Assembly (NCBI GenBank): GCA_963844865.1
Contig: CAWJPY010000009.1
Location: forward strand, 147,788 to 211,787
DNA length: 64,000 nt
Reading direction: 5' to 3'
Source: CAWJPY01 sp963844865
GTDB taxonomy: Bacteria > Acidobacteriota > Thermoanaerobaculia > Thermoanaerobaculales > Sulfomarinibacteraceae
Both the position numbers and the translations under genes were made by a program. A model generated the notes under the pieces. The model saw only the letters and a program-made list of their open reading frames with translations, was not told the DNA's origin and searched no databases. Positions within the stretch are counted from its first letter, which is position 1, and every line of letters starts with the position of its first letter. This document shows positions 33,212 through 42,259 of this stretch, piece by piece.

Positions 33212-34173
33212 CAGTGGCCTCCGGCCTGGGCCAGATGGTCTCGGACCAGCACGCTCAGGATGGGACGCCGCGGCGTGTCCCCGACGATCGTGGCCGGGGC
33301 GTCCGCCTTGCACAGGCGGGCCACGCGGTCGGGTGTGCCGAGGTCGCACCAGCCGCAGGGGGGAACCCTGCACACCAGCAGGTGCGTGGGCACGCGCTGC
33401 AGGATGTCGCGGGAGAAGTCGGCGGAGGCCAGGTGGTCGAAGGTCGTCGCCATGGACGCGGTGGGTGCGCCGCTGGCGCTCCAGCGGGCCGCACGCACGG
33501 ACCACACCAACCTCGGGTCGAGCTGCTCATACAGGGCGAGCAGGCGGTCGGCGCGGGCGGCGAAGATGAAGCTGCTCCACAGCGCGCCGAGGTCCCGGAG
33601 CTGACGGGCCTGCTCGGCGGGCGGCTTCTCCACGAAGAAGGACACCTCATGGACGCCCTCGGTCCGGTTCGGACCGGGCACCAGCCAGCCGTAGTCGGCG
33701 TCGAGGGCATCGGGCGTGATGCCCAGGGCCACGATGGCGCCGGGCTCGGCGTCGAGGCCGGCGAGGGCCTGCCGCATCGCGGTCTCGAGAGCGACCTCGT
33801 CGGAGACGAAATGGTCGGATGGAAGGACGAGGATCGTGGCGAGCCCGTCCCGATCGAGGATCTCGAGAAGCGGGAGCAGCAGGCCCACCGCCGTACCTCG
33901 GTTTCTCGGTTGCACGATGATGTTCGAGGGAGGAATGTGGTCCAGGTCTTCGGACCACCATTGCCGGTGATGGGCGTTGACCACGGGCAGGATGCGCTCG
34001 GTGGGCACCATCCGCTCCGCGCGCTTCAGCGTGCGCTGGAGCAGGGTCGGCCCTCCGGACAGCGAGCAGAACTGCTTCGGGACCGGAACGCCGTTGTGGA
34101 TCCGGGTCACGTTGCCGAGACGAGTTCCATCCCCCCCTGCGAGCACCACCGCCCATGTCGTCTTCGGATCCAC
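33211..34173 (-). CDS. Sugar-1-phosphate nucleotidyltransferase (mannose-1-P guanylyltransferase-like)
   Basis: A 320-residue protein. The N-terminal signature VVLAGGDGTRLGNVTR...PVPKQFCSL is the nucleotide-binding loop and PKQF motif of mannose-1-phosphate guanylyltransferases. Further blocks are IIVQPRNRGTAVGLLLPLL, ILVLPSDHFV (metal Asp), DYGWLVPG and FVEKPP. A typical ManC has a second isomerase domain; it is missing here, and the C-terminal 70 residues are less standard (CRVPPCGWCDLGTPDRVARL). GDP-mannose is the likely product but other sugars are possible. Confidence 0.85.
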   Translation of the reverse strand: MDPKTTWAVVLAGGDGTRLGNVTRIHNGVPVPKQFCSLSGGPTLLQRTLKRAERMVPTERILPVVNAHHRQWWSEDLDHIPPSNIIVQPRNRGTAVGLLLPLLEILDRDGLATILVLPSDHFVSDEVALETAMRQALAGLDAEPGAIVALGITPDALDADYGWLVPGPNRTEGVHEVSFFVEKPPAEQARQLRDLGALWSSFIFAARADRLLALYEQLDPRLVWSVRAARWSASGAPTASMATTFDHLASADFSRDILQRVPTHLLVCRVPPCGWCDLGTPDRVARLCKADAPATIVGDTPRRPILSVLVRDHLAQAGGH

Positions 34174-34412
34174 CGGAGCCCCTCCTCCCTTCGGTCGCGG
34201 ATTCCGATTAGACCAGCCTGTGGGCCCTCCCCGGAACCGTCCCGTTCCGGTGTGGACGGTGGGGAAATCTCCGGGCGGACGTGGCGGGGCAGGGGGTGTC
34301 GGCGGGCATAGGTGGGGTCCCGGGCGGGTGGTGGGGGAGGGCTGGGTGGCGGCGCCCGGCCGACGGGAGCAAGGTCGGGATGCGGGCCGAAGCCCCCGCG
34401 CGGGAGGGAGCG

Positions 34413-34814
34413 ATGATCTGGCTGGACATCCTGTTCGCGTTCGTGGCCGCGGTGATCTTCACGCTGCTCCTGGCGGGACTTCTCGGCTGGCGGCATCCGG
34501 CCGGAGCGGCCACCGGCGCCGGCGAGGCGATCCTCTTCGCCTTCATCGTCCTCTTCCTCGGCGCCTGGGTCGGGGGCATCTGGATCGCGCCCCTGGGCCC
34601 GACCCTGGGGGGGGTGTCCTGGGTGCCCTTCGCGCTGGCGGCCCTCTTCGTGATGTTCCTGCTCCTCGCCGCCGCGCCCCTTCGTCGGCAGTCGCCCGGC
34701 GACCGGCCTGTGCAGCAGCAACCCGAGGAGCCGGTGCCGTCCATGGTCTTCGGCAGCTTCTTCTGGCTGCTCGTCATCGCCCTCCTCGTCGCGCTCATCG
34801 TGGCGTACTGGTAG
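34413..34814 (+). CDS. Small integral membrane protein, paralogue of 5904-6281
   Basis: A 133-residue membrane protein of unknown function, with segments near residues 4-24, 35-60, 68-88 and 112-132. It shares order and motifs with the protein at 5904-6281, notably GGIWIAPLGPTLGG and the end FFWLLVIALLVALIVAYW. The ATG has GGGAGGGAG five bases upstream. It stands alone, divergent from the nucleotidyltransferase gene. Confidence 0.75.
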   Translation: MIWLDILFAFVAAVIFTLLLAGLLGWRHPAGAATGAGEAILFAFIVLFLGAWVGGIWIAPLGPTLGGVSWVPFALAALFVMFLLLAAAPLRRQSPGDRPVQQQPEEPVPSMVFGSFFWLLVIALLVALIVAYW

Positions 34815-35168
34815 CGGAAGCACCGTCTCTGGCGTATCCGATGCGAGAGATGCCGCGACGCGCCTTTCTCTCGGCGCGTTCCCCGAGGTTGCCACCGCTG
34901 ACCACGGCGAAGCTGCAAGCGAAGCCGGGTCACCAGTGGCACGCCCGCGGGAGGGGCCGAGGCGTAGCGCTTCGGGAGCACCAGAGAGGGTGCCTGGCAC
35001 GCCGTCTTGCTTCGACAGGACGCGGATCGCTTCATTCGAAAGCGTGCCTGGCACCCGCTCTGGCCTATCCGAAGTGAGAGATAGCGCATCGCGATCGGCT
35101 CGGGCCCATCCGGAGTGACCATGCCGCCAAACGCTGCCGCCGCTCACTGCCGCCGATGGCTGCGAGGG
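34815..35168. repeat. Intergenic region with GTGCC-GGCAC palindromes
   Basis: There is no gene. The region holds palindromes such as GTGCCTGGCAC at 34990-35000 and 35044-35054. A 33-nt stretch at 34968-35000 recurs with one mismatch at 37348-37380, so this is one copy of a dispersed repeat family. Confidence 0.7.
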
Positions 35169-36140
35169 TCAGCGGCGGCGGAAGATCGCATCCGGGTGCA
35201 GGCCCAGGACGGGCAGGAGGTGCTGGATCTCCCGGTAGAAGCGGTGGCCGTCACGGTAGTAACCGGCGGTCGGGGCGAGCTCCTCCAGGCGCGACGCCCA
35301 GAACGCGTTGAACCGGTCCATGAGGAGCTCGCGCAAGTACTTGCTGGCCATGGACGCGAGGGCCACCGGGAGCTGGCGGTCCTCGCAGCCGACCGTGAAG
35401 TGGACGTCGAAGCGGTGGTCCCCGACCCTCACCTCGTAGCTGCTGTGGTGATCGCTCTCGTCCACGATCCAGATCCAGGAGGCGGGCCACAGCCGTTGCA
35501 GGGGCGGGTGGTAGCGCTTGCGCCCGCCGTGACGATCCACGTGCACCACGAGCTCGCGGCCCGGCGCCAGGGTGCGCGCCGCCTCCAGCAGCCGGGTGGC
35601 CACCGTGAAGTGCATGCCGCCCTTGTTGCCGCAGTCGTCGATGAGGTCGTTGAGCTCGCGGGCGAACACCGTCTCCGAACGCACCGCCAGCAGCCGCACC
35701 TCCGCCCGCCTCATCCGCCGGGCCAGCCGCTCGGCCGAGTCCTCGATCTCGGATCGGGCGACGGTGCGCGGCAGCTCCAGGTCGAGATCCCGGTACCAGG
35801 GGTAGGCGCCGGCAGCGGTCAGCGCAGGCGGGCTCAGGAGGGCCAGCAGCTCGGCGAGGGACGCCGGGGCGTGACCCATGACGCGCAGCATGGTGAGCAC
35901 GCCCCGCTCCAGGTGGACGAGACCCTCCCTGCCGTGGAGGCCGTGGTAGAGGGTCTTGCTGTCGGCGATGGCGACACAGGAGCGGCGGGTGCTCGGCCGC
36001 CGGGCGACGGTGCCCGAAAGCTGCTGCCACAGGCTCACGTCGGCCCTCTCGTCCGGCACCTCGACCGCCACCAGGCTCATGACCATCGGCCCCAGCACCG
36101 GCCCGAGGCCCGCCTCGTCGATGCCCGCCACCACCGTCAC
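35169..36140 (-). CDS. Divergent ribonuclease HII-like protein
   Basis: A 323-residue protein with an RNase H fold. It starts VTVVAGIDEAGLGPVLGPMVMSLV, close to the RNase HII motif AGIDEAGRGPLAGPV, keeping the catalytic Asp-Glu. Later acidic sites are VAIADSKTL, LVVHVDRHGGRKRYH and ESDHHSSYEV. RNase HII is usually near 200 residues; this one is longer, with an insert between the first and second motifs and changed third and fourth motifs, so activity on RNA-DNA hybrids is uncertain. The GTG start at 36140 follows GGGAGG by six bases. It diverges from the thioesterase gene. Confidence 0.7.
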   Translation of the reverse strand: MTVVAGIDEAGLGPVLGPMVMSLVAVEVPDERADVSLWQQLSGTVARRPSTRRSCVAIADSKTLYHGLHGREGLVHLERGVLTMLRVMGHAPASLAELLALLSPPALTAAGAYPWYRDLDLELPRTVARSEIEDSAERLARRMRRAEVRLLAVRSETVFARELNDLIDDCGNKGGMHFTVATRLLEAARTLAPGRELVVHVDRHGGRKRYHPPLQRLWPASWIWIVDESDHHSSYEVRVGDHRFDVHFTVGCEDRQLPVALASMASKYLRELLMDRFNAFWASRLEELAPTAGYYRDGHRFYREIQHLLPVLGLHPDAIFRRR

Positions 36141-36378
36141 GCCGTACCTCCCTCGGACGCTCACACTACACGAAACCGCAACGCCGAACCTCCCGTCCGA
36201 ACAGGCCCCTCGGTGATCGGGCCGCAACCTCCAACAGAGACAACGGGGATCGCGACGATCGCGACGATCGGTTCGGAACGGGGCGGTCGTCAGCTCGTCG
36301 GGAGTGCCGCGCCGCCATGGAGCAGGTGAGAGCAACCCGCGGGAATGGGCTATTCTCTCGCGAAGCGAAGGAGGGACC

Positions 36379-37242
36379 ATGACCCACGTGCCCGGCGACC
36401 TGGTGGCCCTGATGCAGCCGGAGGAGGTGGTCCAGGACCGTTACCTGGGGCAGTGCATCGACCTCGGCTGGGGACGGCTGTTCGGCGGTCACGTGCTCGG
36501 GCAGGCGCTCCACGCGTGCTCCCGGACCGTCCGCGAGCCCTGGCTGCCGCACTCCCTCCACGCCTACTTCCTGCGCCCGGGCGCCGTGGACGCTCCCATC
36601 CTCTACGAGGTGGACCGCATCCGCGATGGCTCCAGCTTCGCCACCCGGCGCGTCGTGGCCCGGCAGAAGGGCGAGGTGATCCTCAACCTGGCCGCTTCCT
36701 TCCACCGTGACGAGGAGGGCTTCTCGCACCAGCTCGAGATGCCGGACGTGCCCCCGCCCGAGGACCTGTCGTCCGAGGTGGAGCTGCGGCGTGCGGTCGC
36801 CGACCGCATTCCGAAGGAGTTCCGGGATCTCTGGATGAGTGAACGCCCCATCGAGATGCGTCCCGTGGAGCCGGTCTCCTTCTTCCGCCCGGAGCCCCAC
36901 CAACCCCAGCGGCATGCGTGGATCCGGGCTACACACCCGGTGCCCGACGACGACGTGATCCAGCGTTGCCTGCTGGCCTACGCCTCCGACTTCGCGCTGC
37001 TCTCCACCGCACTGCTGCCCCACGGTGTCACCTTCCTCAACCGCGGCATGCAGGTGGCGAGCCTCGACCACGCCATGTGGTTCCACCGCTCCTTCCGGGT
37101 CGACGACTGGCTGCTCTACGCCATGGACAGCCCCTCGGCGTCGGGCGCCCTCGGCTTCACCCGCGGCAGCATCTTCGACCGGGAGGGCCGGCAGGTGGCC
37201 TCGGTCGCCCAGCAGGGCCTCATCCGGCGCCGCGAGGGGTAG
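36379..37242 (+). CDS. tesB: Acyl-CoA thioesterase II (TesB family)
   Basis: A 287-residue double-hotdog thioesterase that hydrolyses acyl-CoA to free acid and CoA. Features are RYLGQCIDLGWGRLFGGHVLGQALHACSRTV, LHAYFLRPG, YEVDRIRDGSSFATRRVVARQKG and the C-terminal half with LAYASDFALLSTALLPHG, SLDHAMWFHRSFRVDDWLLYAMDSPSASGALGFTRG. The catalytic Asp in YASDF and the Gln/Thr region fit active TesB. The ATG has AAGGAGGG six bases upstream. A direct GATCGCGAC triplet repeat lies in the promoter region at 36248-36270. Confidence 0.93.
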   Translation: MTHVPGDLVALMQPEEVVQDRYLGQCIDLGWGRLFGGHVLGQALHACSRTVREPWLPHSLHAYFLRPGAVDAPILYEVDRIRDGSSFATRRVVARQKGEVILNLAASFHRDEEGFSHQLEMPDVPPPEDLSSEVELRRAVADRIPKEFRDLWMSERPIEMRPVEPVSFFRPEPHQPQRHAWIRATHPVPDDDVIQRCLLAYASDFALLSTALLPHGVTFLNRGMQVASLDHAMWFHRSFRVDDWLLYAMDSPSASGALGFTRGSIFDREGRQVASVAQQGLIRRREG

Positions 37243-37464
37243 CGAGAGGCGGTGCCAGGCACCGTTCGGGAAGCGGCGCACCGCCGTCTTTGAGCGCACG
37301 ACCCGGTGCCGGGCACCGGCCCGCTTGGTGGATAGGCAAGAGGCACTCGCTTCGGGAGCACCAGAGAGGGTGCCAGGCACCGTCACGATCGAGCCGAGAG
37401 GGGTAGGCGCCGCATCTTCAACGGTGCCTGGCTCCCACTCTCGCTCTCAGGGGACGGGGAGAGC
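37243..37464. repeat. Repeat cluster with GTGCC(A/G)GGCACC palindromes
   Basis: Palindromes occur at 37250-37264 (CGGTGCCAGGCACCG), 37303-37319 (CCGGTGCCGGGCACCGG) and 37370-37382. The segment 37348-37380 matches 34968-35000. The cluster lies between convergent genes, where it could also act in transcription termination. Confidence 0.75.
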
Positions 37465-38679
37465 TCAGGAGGCGTGCCGGCCGGCCAGGAATGCCTCCAC
37501 GCGGCGGGCGACGTCGGTGCGGAGGTTCATGTAGAAGAGGCCGTAGTCGTGGTTGTGGTAGCTGGCGCCGGGCATCAGGAAGCGGCGGAAGGCTCGGGTG
37601 CGGGGCCGGGAGATGAAGAGGATGCCGTCGTCGCCACAGCGGGCCGACACCTCCCCCGGCCGGGGCGCGGACAGGCCCCGGCAGCGCACTCCGAGGGGAT
37701 CCGGCGCCAGGAACCTCCGCATGCTGTGGGACATGCCGTCGATGAGGGGATGGACGGCGCCCAGGTTGAGGGCGGCCGGCGCGGCCCCGCCCCCGCAGCG
37801 CCCGGTGAGAGGATTCACGCAGAGCGGCCGCGTCCGGTTGCGCCGGCGCCACTCGCCGCCCCCGCCGGCGACCGGGTACCAGTGCTCGGCGCGGTCGCGC
37901 TCGCGGTCCGGGCCGCCTCCCTCGCCGAAGGTGTCCCAGGCCACGATGCAGCCCGTGGCGGTCGGTCCGGGGCTGGGCCGTAGAGGGGCCAGGCTGGTCT
38001 CCAGCTTGTCCTCCGGCACCCAGTAGCCGATGAGGTAGGCCGCCACCAGCCGCTCCCGCAGGGACGTGGGCGCCACCAGCTCCTCGAGCAGGCGGATCCC
38101 GTGCAGCGTGCCCTGGCTGTGGCCGGCGACGATGAACGGCCGCCCGCCGTTGTGCCGCTCCAGGTAGTGGGTGAACGCCAGGCGGACATCGTCGTATGCC
38201 AGCTCGAGGGCGCGGCGGCTGTCCTCGGACGGCGCCATGAAGGCGTACAGGGTGGCCTGCCGGTAGCGGGGCGCGAAGACCCTGCAGCAGCCGTTGAACA
38301 CCGTCGCCTGCCCCGGTACCACCATCTCGTCCACCCCCTCCCGGGCGCGGGGATCGGTCAGGGCCGCGTTCCAGGCCGTGGCGCCGAAGAAGGTGGTGGG
38401 GTGAATGAAGAAGGCGTCCACGGCCGCCTCCTCGGGCGCCATGGCCCCCACCCCCGGGGGCGTCAGCAGGGACTTGCCGGGTGCGTCGGGGAGAACGGCC
38501 CAGGCCGCAGGGTCGCGATAGTCGGGGGCCGGGGGCGAGGTCGTGGTGGAGAAGCCGACTCGAGGCTTCAGACCGGCCACGAGACGGCGTGCGGCGGTCC
38601 GAAACATCCTCCGCCGGGCGATCGTCCCCAGCCACACCGCGACGGCCACGAAGACGATGATGGGCAGCAGATACAGCAC
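37465..38679 (-). CDS. DUF3089 alpha/beta-hydrolase-like protein
   Basis: A protein of about 404 residues with an N-terminal membrane helix (VLYLLPIIVFVAVAVWLG) followed by a DUF3089 domain. Typical blocks are VDAFFIHPTTFFG, CRVFAPRYRQATLYAF, LAYDDVRLAFTHYLERHNGGRPFIVAGHSQGTLHGIRLLEE (nucleophile elbow GHSQG) and YHNHDYGLFYMNLRTDV. It is a membrane-anchored hydrolase of unknown substrate. The GTG at 38679 is eight bases after AGGAGG; the GTG at 38688 abuts that site. Confidence 0.87.
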   Translation of the reverse strand: MLYLLPIIVFVAVAVWLGTIARRRMFRTAARRLVAGLKPRVGFSTTTSPPAPDYRDPAAWAVLPDAPGKSLLTPPGVGAMAPEEAAVDAFFIHPTTFFGATAWNAALTDPRAREGVDEMVVPGQATVFNGCCRVFAPRYRQATLYAFMAPSEDSRRALELAYDDVRLAFTHYLERHNGGRPFIVAGHSQGTLHGIRLLEELVAPTSLRERLVAAYLIGYWVPEDKLETSLAPLRPSPGPTATGCIVAWDTFGEGGGPDRERDRAEHWYPVAGGGGEWRRRNRTRPLCVNPLTGRCGGGAAPAALNLGAVHPLIDGMSHSMRRFLAPDPLGVRCRGLSAPRPGEVSARCGDDGILFISRPRTRAFRRFLMPGASYHNHDYGLFYMNLRTDVARRVEAFLAGRHAS

Positions 38680-38765
38680 CGTCGCCACCTCCTCGGCTCG
38701 CCGTCGAGCGCTCGGCCGCTTGTTATACTCGCACGGCTCGACCGCTGGTGGAGAGGGGGGTGGAG

Positions 38766-40196
38766 ATGCCGAGGGAGGATCTCTTCTACATCGACGGGGA
38801 GTGGGTGACGCCCCATGGGGAGGCCCGGCTGGAGGTCGTCGACCCGGCCACCGAGGAGACCATCGCCCTGGTGCCCGCGGGCACTCCGGACGACGTCGAC
38901 CGAGCCGTCAAGGCGGCCCGGGCGGCCTTCCCCGGCTGGTCGGAGACGCCGGTGTCCGAGCGCGCGGCGGTGCTGCGGCGGATCGTTGACGGCCTGGCGG
39001 CGCGCGCGGAGGAGATCGGCGTCACCATCAGTCGTGAGATGGGCATGCCCCGCCGCTTCGCCACCACCGTCCAGGCTGCGCTGCCCCGGGCGACCTTCGA
39101 GAGCTTCGCCGACCTCGCGACCTCCTATCCCTTCACCATCCACCGGGGCGGCGCCCGGGTGGTGCGGGAGCCCATCGGCGTCTGCGGCTTCATCACGCCC
39201 TGGAACTTCCCCCTCCACCAGATCGCCGGCAAGGTGGCCCCGGCCCTTGCCGCGGGCTGCACCATGGTGCTCAAGCCGAGCGAGCTGGCTCCCCTCAACG
39301 CGGTCCTCCTGGCCGAGATCGTGGACGAGGCGGGCGTTCCCCCCGGAGTGTTCAACCTGGTCCAGGGGGAGGGGCCCACGGTGGGGGAGGCCATCGCCTC
39401 CCATCCGGACGTGGACATGGTGTCCATCACCGGCTCCACCCGGGCCGGCATCGCCGTGGCCAAGGCCGCGGCGGACACGGTCAAGCGCGTCACCCAGGAG
39501 CTGGGGGGGAAGTCGGCCAACATCATCCTGGAGGACGCAGACCTGGAGAAGGCCGTGGCCGGTGGCGTGCGCGCCTGCTTCTTCAACAGCGGTCAGGCGT
39601 GCAACGCGCCCACCCGCATGCTCCTGCCCGCCGCCCGCTACGACGAGGCCGCGGCCATCGCCAGGAGTGCGGCCGAGGCGATCCGGGTGGGGGATCCGTC
39701 ATCCCCGGAGACCTTCATGGGGCCCCTGGTGGGGCACGGGCAGTACGCCAAGGTGCAGCGTCTGATTGCGAGCGGCATCGAGGACGGAGCCCGGCTCCTG
39801 TGCGGGGGCCCGGGCAAGCCGGATGGCCTCGACACCGGCTTCTATGTGCGGCCCACGGTGTTCGCCGACGTGGACAACGCCATGACCATCGCCCAGGAGG
39901 AGATCTTCGGCCCCGTCCTGTGCCTGCTCCGCTACCACGACGACGACGACGCGGTCCGGATCGCCAACCAGACTGTGTACGGGCTGGCGGCGTGGATCTC
40001 GGGGGCCGACCAGCAGCGGGCGGAACGGATCGCAGGGAGGCTGCGGGCCGGCCAGGTGGTGATCAACAACGCCCCGCCCGACTTCACCCTCCCCTTCGGT
40101 GGCTACGGGATGTCGGGCAACGGCCGCGAGTTCGGCGAGTGGGGCCTGGAGGAGTTCCTGGAGACCAAGGCGATCCTCGGCGCCGTGCGCGGGTGA
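38766..40196 (+). CDS. NAD(P)-dependent aldehyde dehydrogenase
   Basis: A 476-residue ALDH superfamily enzyme oxidising an aldehyde to a carboxylate. Motifs are FITPWNFPLHQIAGKVAPALAAGCTMVLKPSELAP (cofactor site), SITGSTRAGIAVAKAAADTVKRVTQELGGKSANII with catalytic Glu, FFNSGQACNAPTR with nucleophile Cys, and EEIFGPVLCLLRYHDDDDA. The substrate is not readable. A TATACT box lies shortly upstream, and the ATG follows GGAGAGGGGGGTGG. The next gene, a thioesterase, overlaps its stop, which suggests a joint role in acyl or aldehyde metabolism. Confidence 0.94.
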   Translation: MPREDLFYIDGEWVTPHGEARLEVVDPATEETIALVPAGTPDDVDRAVKAARAAFPGWSETPVSERAAVLRRIVDGLAARAEEIGVTISREMGMPRRFATTVQAALPRATFESFADLATSYPFTIHRGGARVVREPIGVCGFITPWNFPLHQIAGKVAPALAAGCTMVLKPSELAPLNAVLLAEIVDEAGVPPGVFNLVQGEGPTVGEAIASHPDVDMVSITGSTRAGIAVAKAAADTVKRVTQELGGKSANIILEDADLEKAVAGGVRACFFNSGQACNAPTRMLLPAARYDEAAAIARSAAEAIRVGDPSSPETFMGPLVGHGQYAKVQRLIASGIEDGARLLCGGPGKPDGLDTGFYVRPTVFADVDNAMTIAQEEIFGPVLCLLRYHDDDDAVRIANQTVYGLAAWISGADQQRAERIAGRLRAGQVVINNAPPDFTLPFGGYGMSGNGREFGEWGLEEFLETKAILGAVRG

Positions 40197-40648
40197 GCGC
40201 TGCGATGGGCGATGACGGGCGCGGTGCCGGCTCCTCCTCGCCCGGTGCGGCCAACGGGTGCTTCGTGTGCGGGCCGGAGAACCCGGTGGGCCTGCACGTG
40301 ACCTTTCGCCTCGACGGCGAGACCTGCCGCGGGGAGTTCCGGCCGGGGGAGCACCACGTGGGCTACGACGGCGTGGTGCACGGCGGGGTCCTGTTCAGCG
40401 CCCTCGATGACGTGATGGCCAACTGGCTCTACCTGCGCGGAGAGCGCGCCCTCACCGCGCGCTCCGAGGTGCGCTTCCGGGAGCCGGTGGCCGTGGGGAC
40501 CCGGGTGCTCCTGGAAGCCACCCTGCGCCGGCGGCGGGGCGCCCTGGCGATCCTGGAGGGTCGCGCCCTGCGCGCCGATGACGGCGCGGTGGTGGCCGAG
40601 GCCGAGGCCAGCTTCATGGTGATGGGCCCCCTCACCCGCGGCCCCTGA
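40193..40648 (+). CDS. PaaI-like hotdog thioesterase
   Basis: A 151-residue single hotdog-fold protein. The N terminus has NGCFVCGPENPVGLHVTF, a Cys-containing block common to one PaaI subgroup, then HHVGYDGVVHGGVLFSALDDVMANW, the catalytic HGG-x-D motif region. The GTG overlaps the aldehyde dehydrogenase stop (GTGA); an ATG at 40205 is an alternative and neither has a strong ribosome site. It probably hydrolyses a small acyl- or aryl-CoA. Confidence 0.88.
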   Translation: MSAAMGDDGRGAGSSSPGAANGCFVCGPENPVGLHVTFRLDGETCRGEFRPGEHHVGYDGVVHGGVLFSALDDVMANWLYLRGERALTARSEVRFREPVAVGTRVLLEATLRRRRGALAILEGRALRADDGAVVAEAEASFMVMGPLTRGP

Positions 40649-40817
40649 GCCGTTCCCGTCGGCGGCCCCCTCATGCGGGACAGAGGCTCCACCGAGAGGA
40701 GCACCCTCCTCGGGCGCGCCACTGGTGACACTTTCCCGCGGTGATAGCTGCCGACCCTCCGTCGCTCGCGATCGGGAACGTGTCAGCGGTGGCAACCGCG
40801 GGTACGTCCTCGAGAGC

Positions 40818-41232
40818 CTCCCTACGCCCCTTCGGGGCGGTGCCGGATGGCATGACACGGAGCCGTTCAGAGACGGTGGGCCGCTGAAGTCGAGCGTCAT
40901 CCTGAGGCCGGCACTCGGTCCGCCGAGTGCGGCCGAAGGATCCCCTGCCAGCACCACGACCGTACCTGCGCTTCGTCCCACGGGCCTTCGGGGGACCCTT
41001 CGACTCGCGGCCCAGGGCCGCTCGCTCAGGGTGACAGGGAGAAGGCGTGTCATTGGGAGCGAGCGGAGGTGTGCTGGAGCGGATCGAAGGATGCCCGGAG
41101 AGCACCAGCGTCGCGGCTGGGAGGCGTCCCACGGGCCTTCGGGGGATGGTTCGACTCGTCCCTCGTCGCGGACGGCGAGCTCCTCGCTCACCATGACAGA
41201 ACAAGGGTGTGTCATGAGGAGCGAGCGCTCCA
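40818..41232. repeat. Inverted composite repeat, copy A
   Basis: A gene-free mosaic that reappears in reverse orientation at 47448-47942 with near identity over long stretches, for example CGTCATCCTGAGGCCGGCAC, GCGGCCCAGGGCCGCTCGCT and GACGGCGAGCTCCTCGCTCA. It includes potential stems such as GCGGCCCAGGGCCGC. It has no coding signal. It lies between the thioesterase and the MaoC gene. Confidence 0.88.
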
Positions 41233-41285
41233 GTCCCGCGCCGCGCCGGGTATGATCGTGGGCAGCAAGAACCCGGGAGGAGAGC

Positions 41286-42125
41286 ATGCCCACACCCGAC
41301 CTGAGCGTGATCGGCCGACGCACGGGTCCTGTCGTCGTCGAGTACGAGAGCAAGGATGTGATCCTGTACGCCCTCGGCGTCGGGGCCGGTGTCGACGAGC
41401 TCGACCGTGTGTACGAGGGCGCGCCGGGCGGGCTCCGGGTGCTGCCCAGCTTCTGCGTCGTCATGGGAGACCGCGCGGCGTGGCCCGACCTCGGCGACGT
41501 GGACCACTCCCTGCTCCTGCACGGCGAGCAGCGGATCGTCGTCCACCGCCCTCTGCCGCCCTCCGGGCGGGTGGTGAAGATCGGCGAGGTGACCCACATC
41601 TTCGACAAGGGCAAGGGCGCCCTGTACGTGGTGCGCATGACCGGAGCGCTGGAGGACGGAACGCCCCTCTTCGAGACCGAGTCGGGCATCTTCTACGTGG
41701 GGGCGGGCGGCTTCGGGGGCGACCGCGGGCCCGGGGCGAGGACCGCCTCGCCCCCCGACGGCGTGGCGCCCGACTTCACCATCAGCCAGAGGATCGGCGA
41801 CGACCAGGCGGCTCTCTACCGTCTGTGCGGTGACCTCAACCCTCTCCACATCGACCCCGAGGCGGCGAGCCGTGTCGGGTTCGACCGCCCGATCCTGCAC
41901 GGCCTGTGCACCTACGGCTTCGCCGTGCGCGCCATCCTGGACGGGGCCCTGGGCGGAGACGTGGGCGCGCTCGCGGCGTTCGGGGCGCGCTTCTCGGGGG
42001 TGGTGTTCCCCGGCGACACCCTCACCACCGAGGGCTGGCGCAGCGACGAGGGGTGGATCGTCCAGGCCCGCACCGACAACGGGGTCGTGCTCTCGAACGG
42101 CCTCGCCAAGGCCCGCTCCGACTGA
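41286..42125 (+). CDS. MaoC-like 2-enoyl-CoA hydratase
   Basis: A 279-residue double-hotdog enzyme resembling the hydratase 2 part of peroxisomal MFE-2. The C-terminal half carries the signature ALYRLCGDLNPLHIDPEAASRVGFDRPILHGLCTYG with catalytic Asp and His. The N-terminal half starts with YESKDVILYALGVGAG and contains LPSFCVVMG. It hydrates trans-2-enoyl-CoA to the (R)-3-hydroxy form. The ATG follows GGGAGGAG. A TATGAT box lies just upstream. It is the first gene of a group with DUF389 and acyl-CoA synthetase genes bounded by the inverted repeats. Confidence 0.92.
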   Translation: MPTPDLSVIGRRTGPVVVEYESKDVILYALGVGAGVDELDRVYEGAPGGLRVLPSFCVVMGDRAAWPDLGDVDHSLLLHGEQRIVVHRPLPPSGRVVKIGEVTHIFDKGKGALYVVRMTGALEDGTPLFETESGIFYVGAGGFGGDRGPGARTASPPDGVAPDFTISQRIGDDQAALYRLCGDLNPLHIDPEAASRVGFDRPILHGLCTYGFAVRAILDGALGGDVGALAAFGARFSGVVFPGDTLTTEGWRSDEGWIVQARTDNGVVLSNGLAKARSD

Positions 42126-42259
42126 AGGGGCTGCTCGCGGCGGCCCGCCTGCGGTCCTTCGGAGCAGCGACGGCAACCCGGGCTGCCGCGTGGTATGGTG
42201 TGACCCCAGCGTGACAACCGAGCACCGGCCGCTTGCCAGGATTGCGGGGGGATCCGGAC

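Noticed and set aside
40818..41232. Composite repeat as an insertion sequence or MITE
   Set aside because: No transposase, no terminal inverted repeats within a copy and no visible target duplication. It is better described as a mosaic noncoding repeat.
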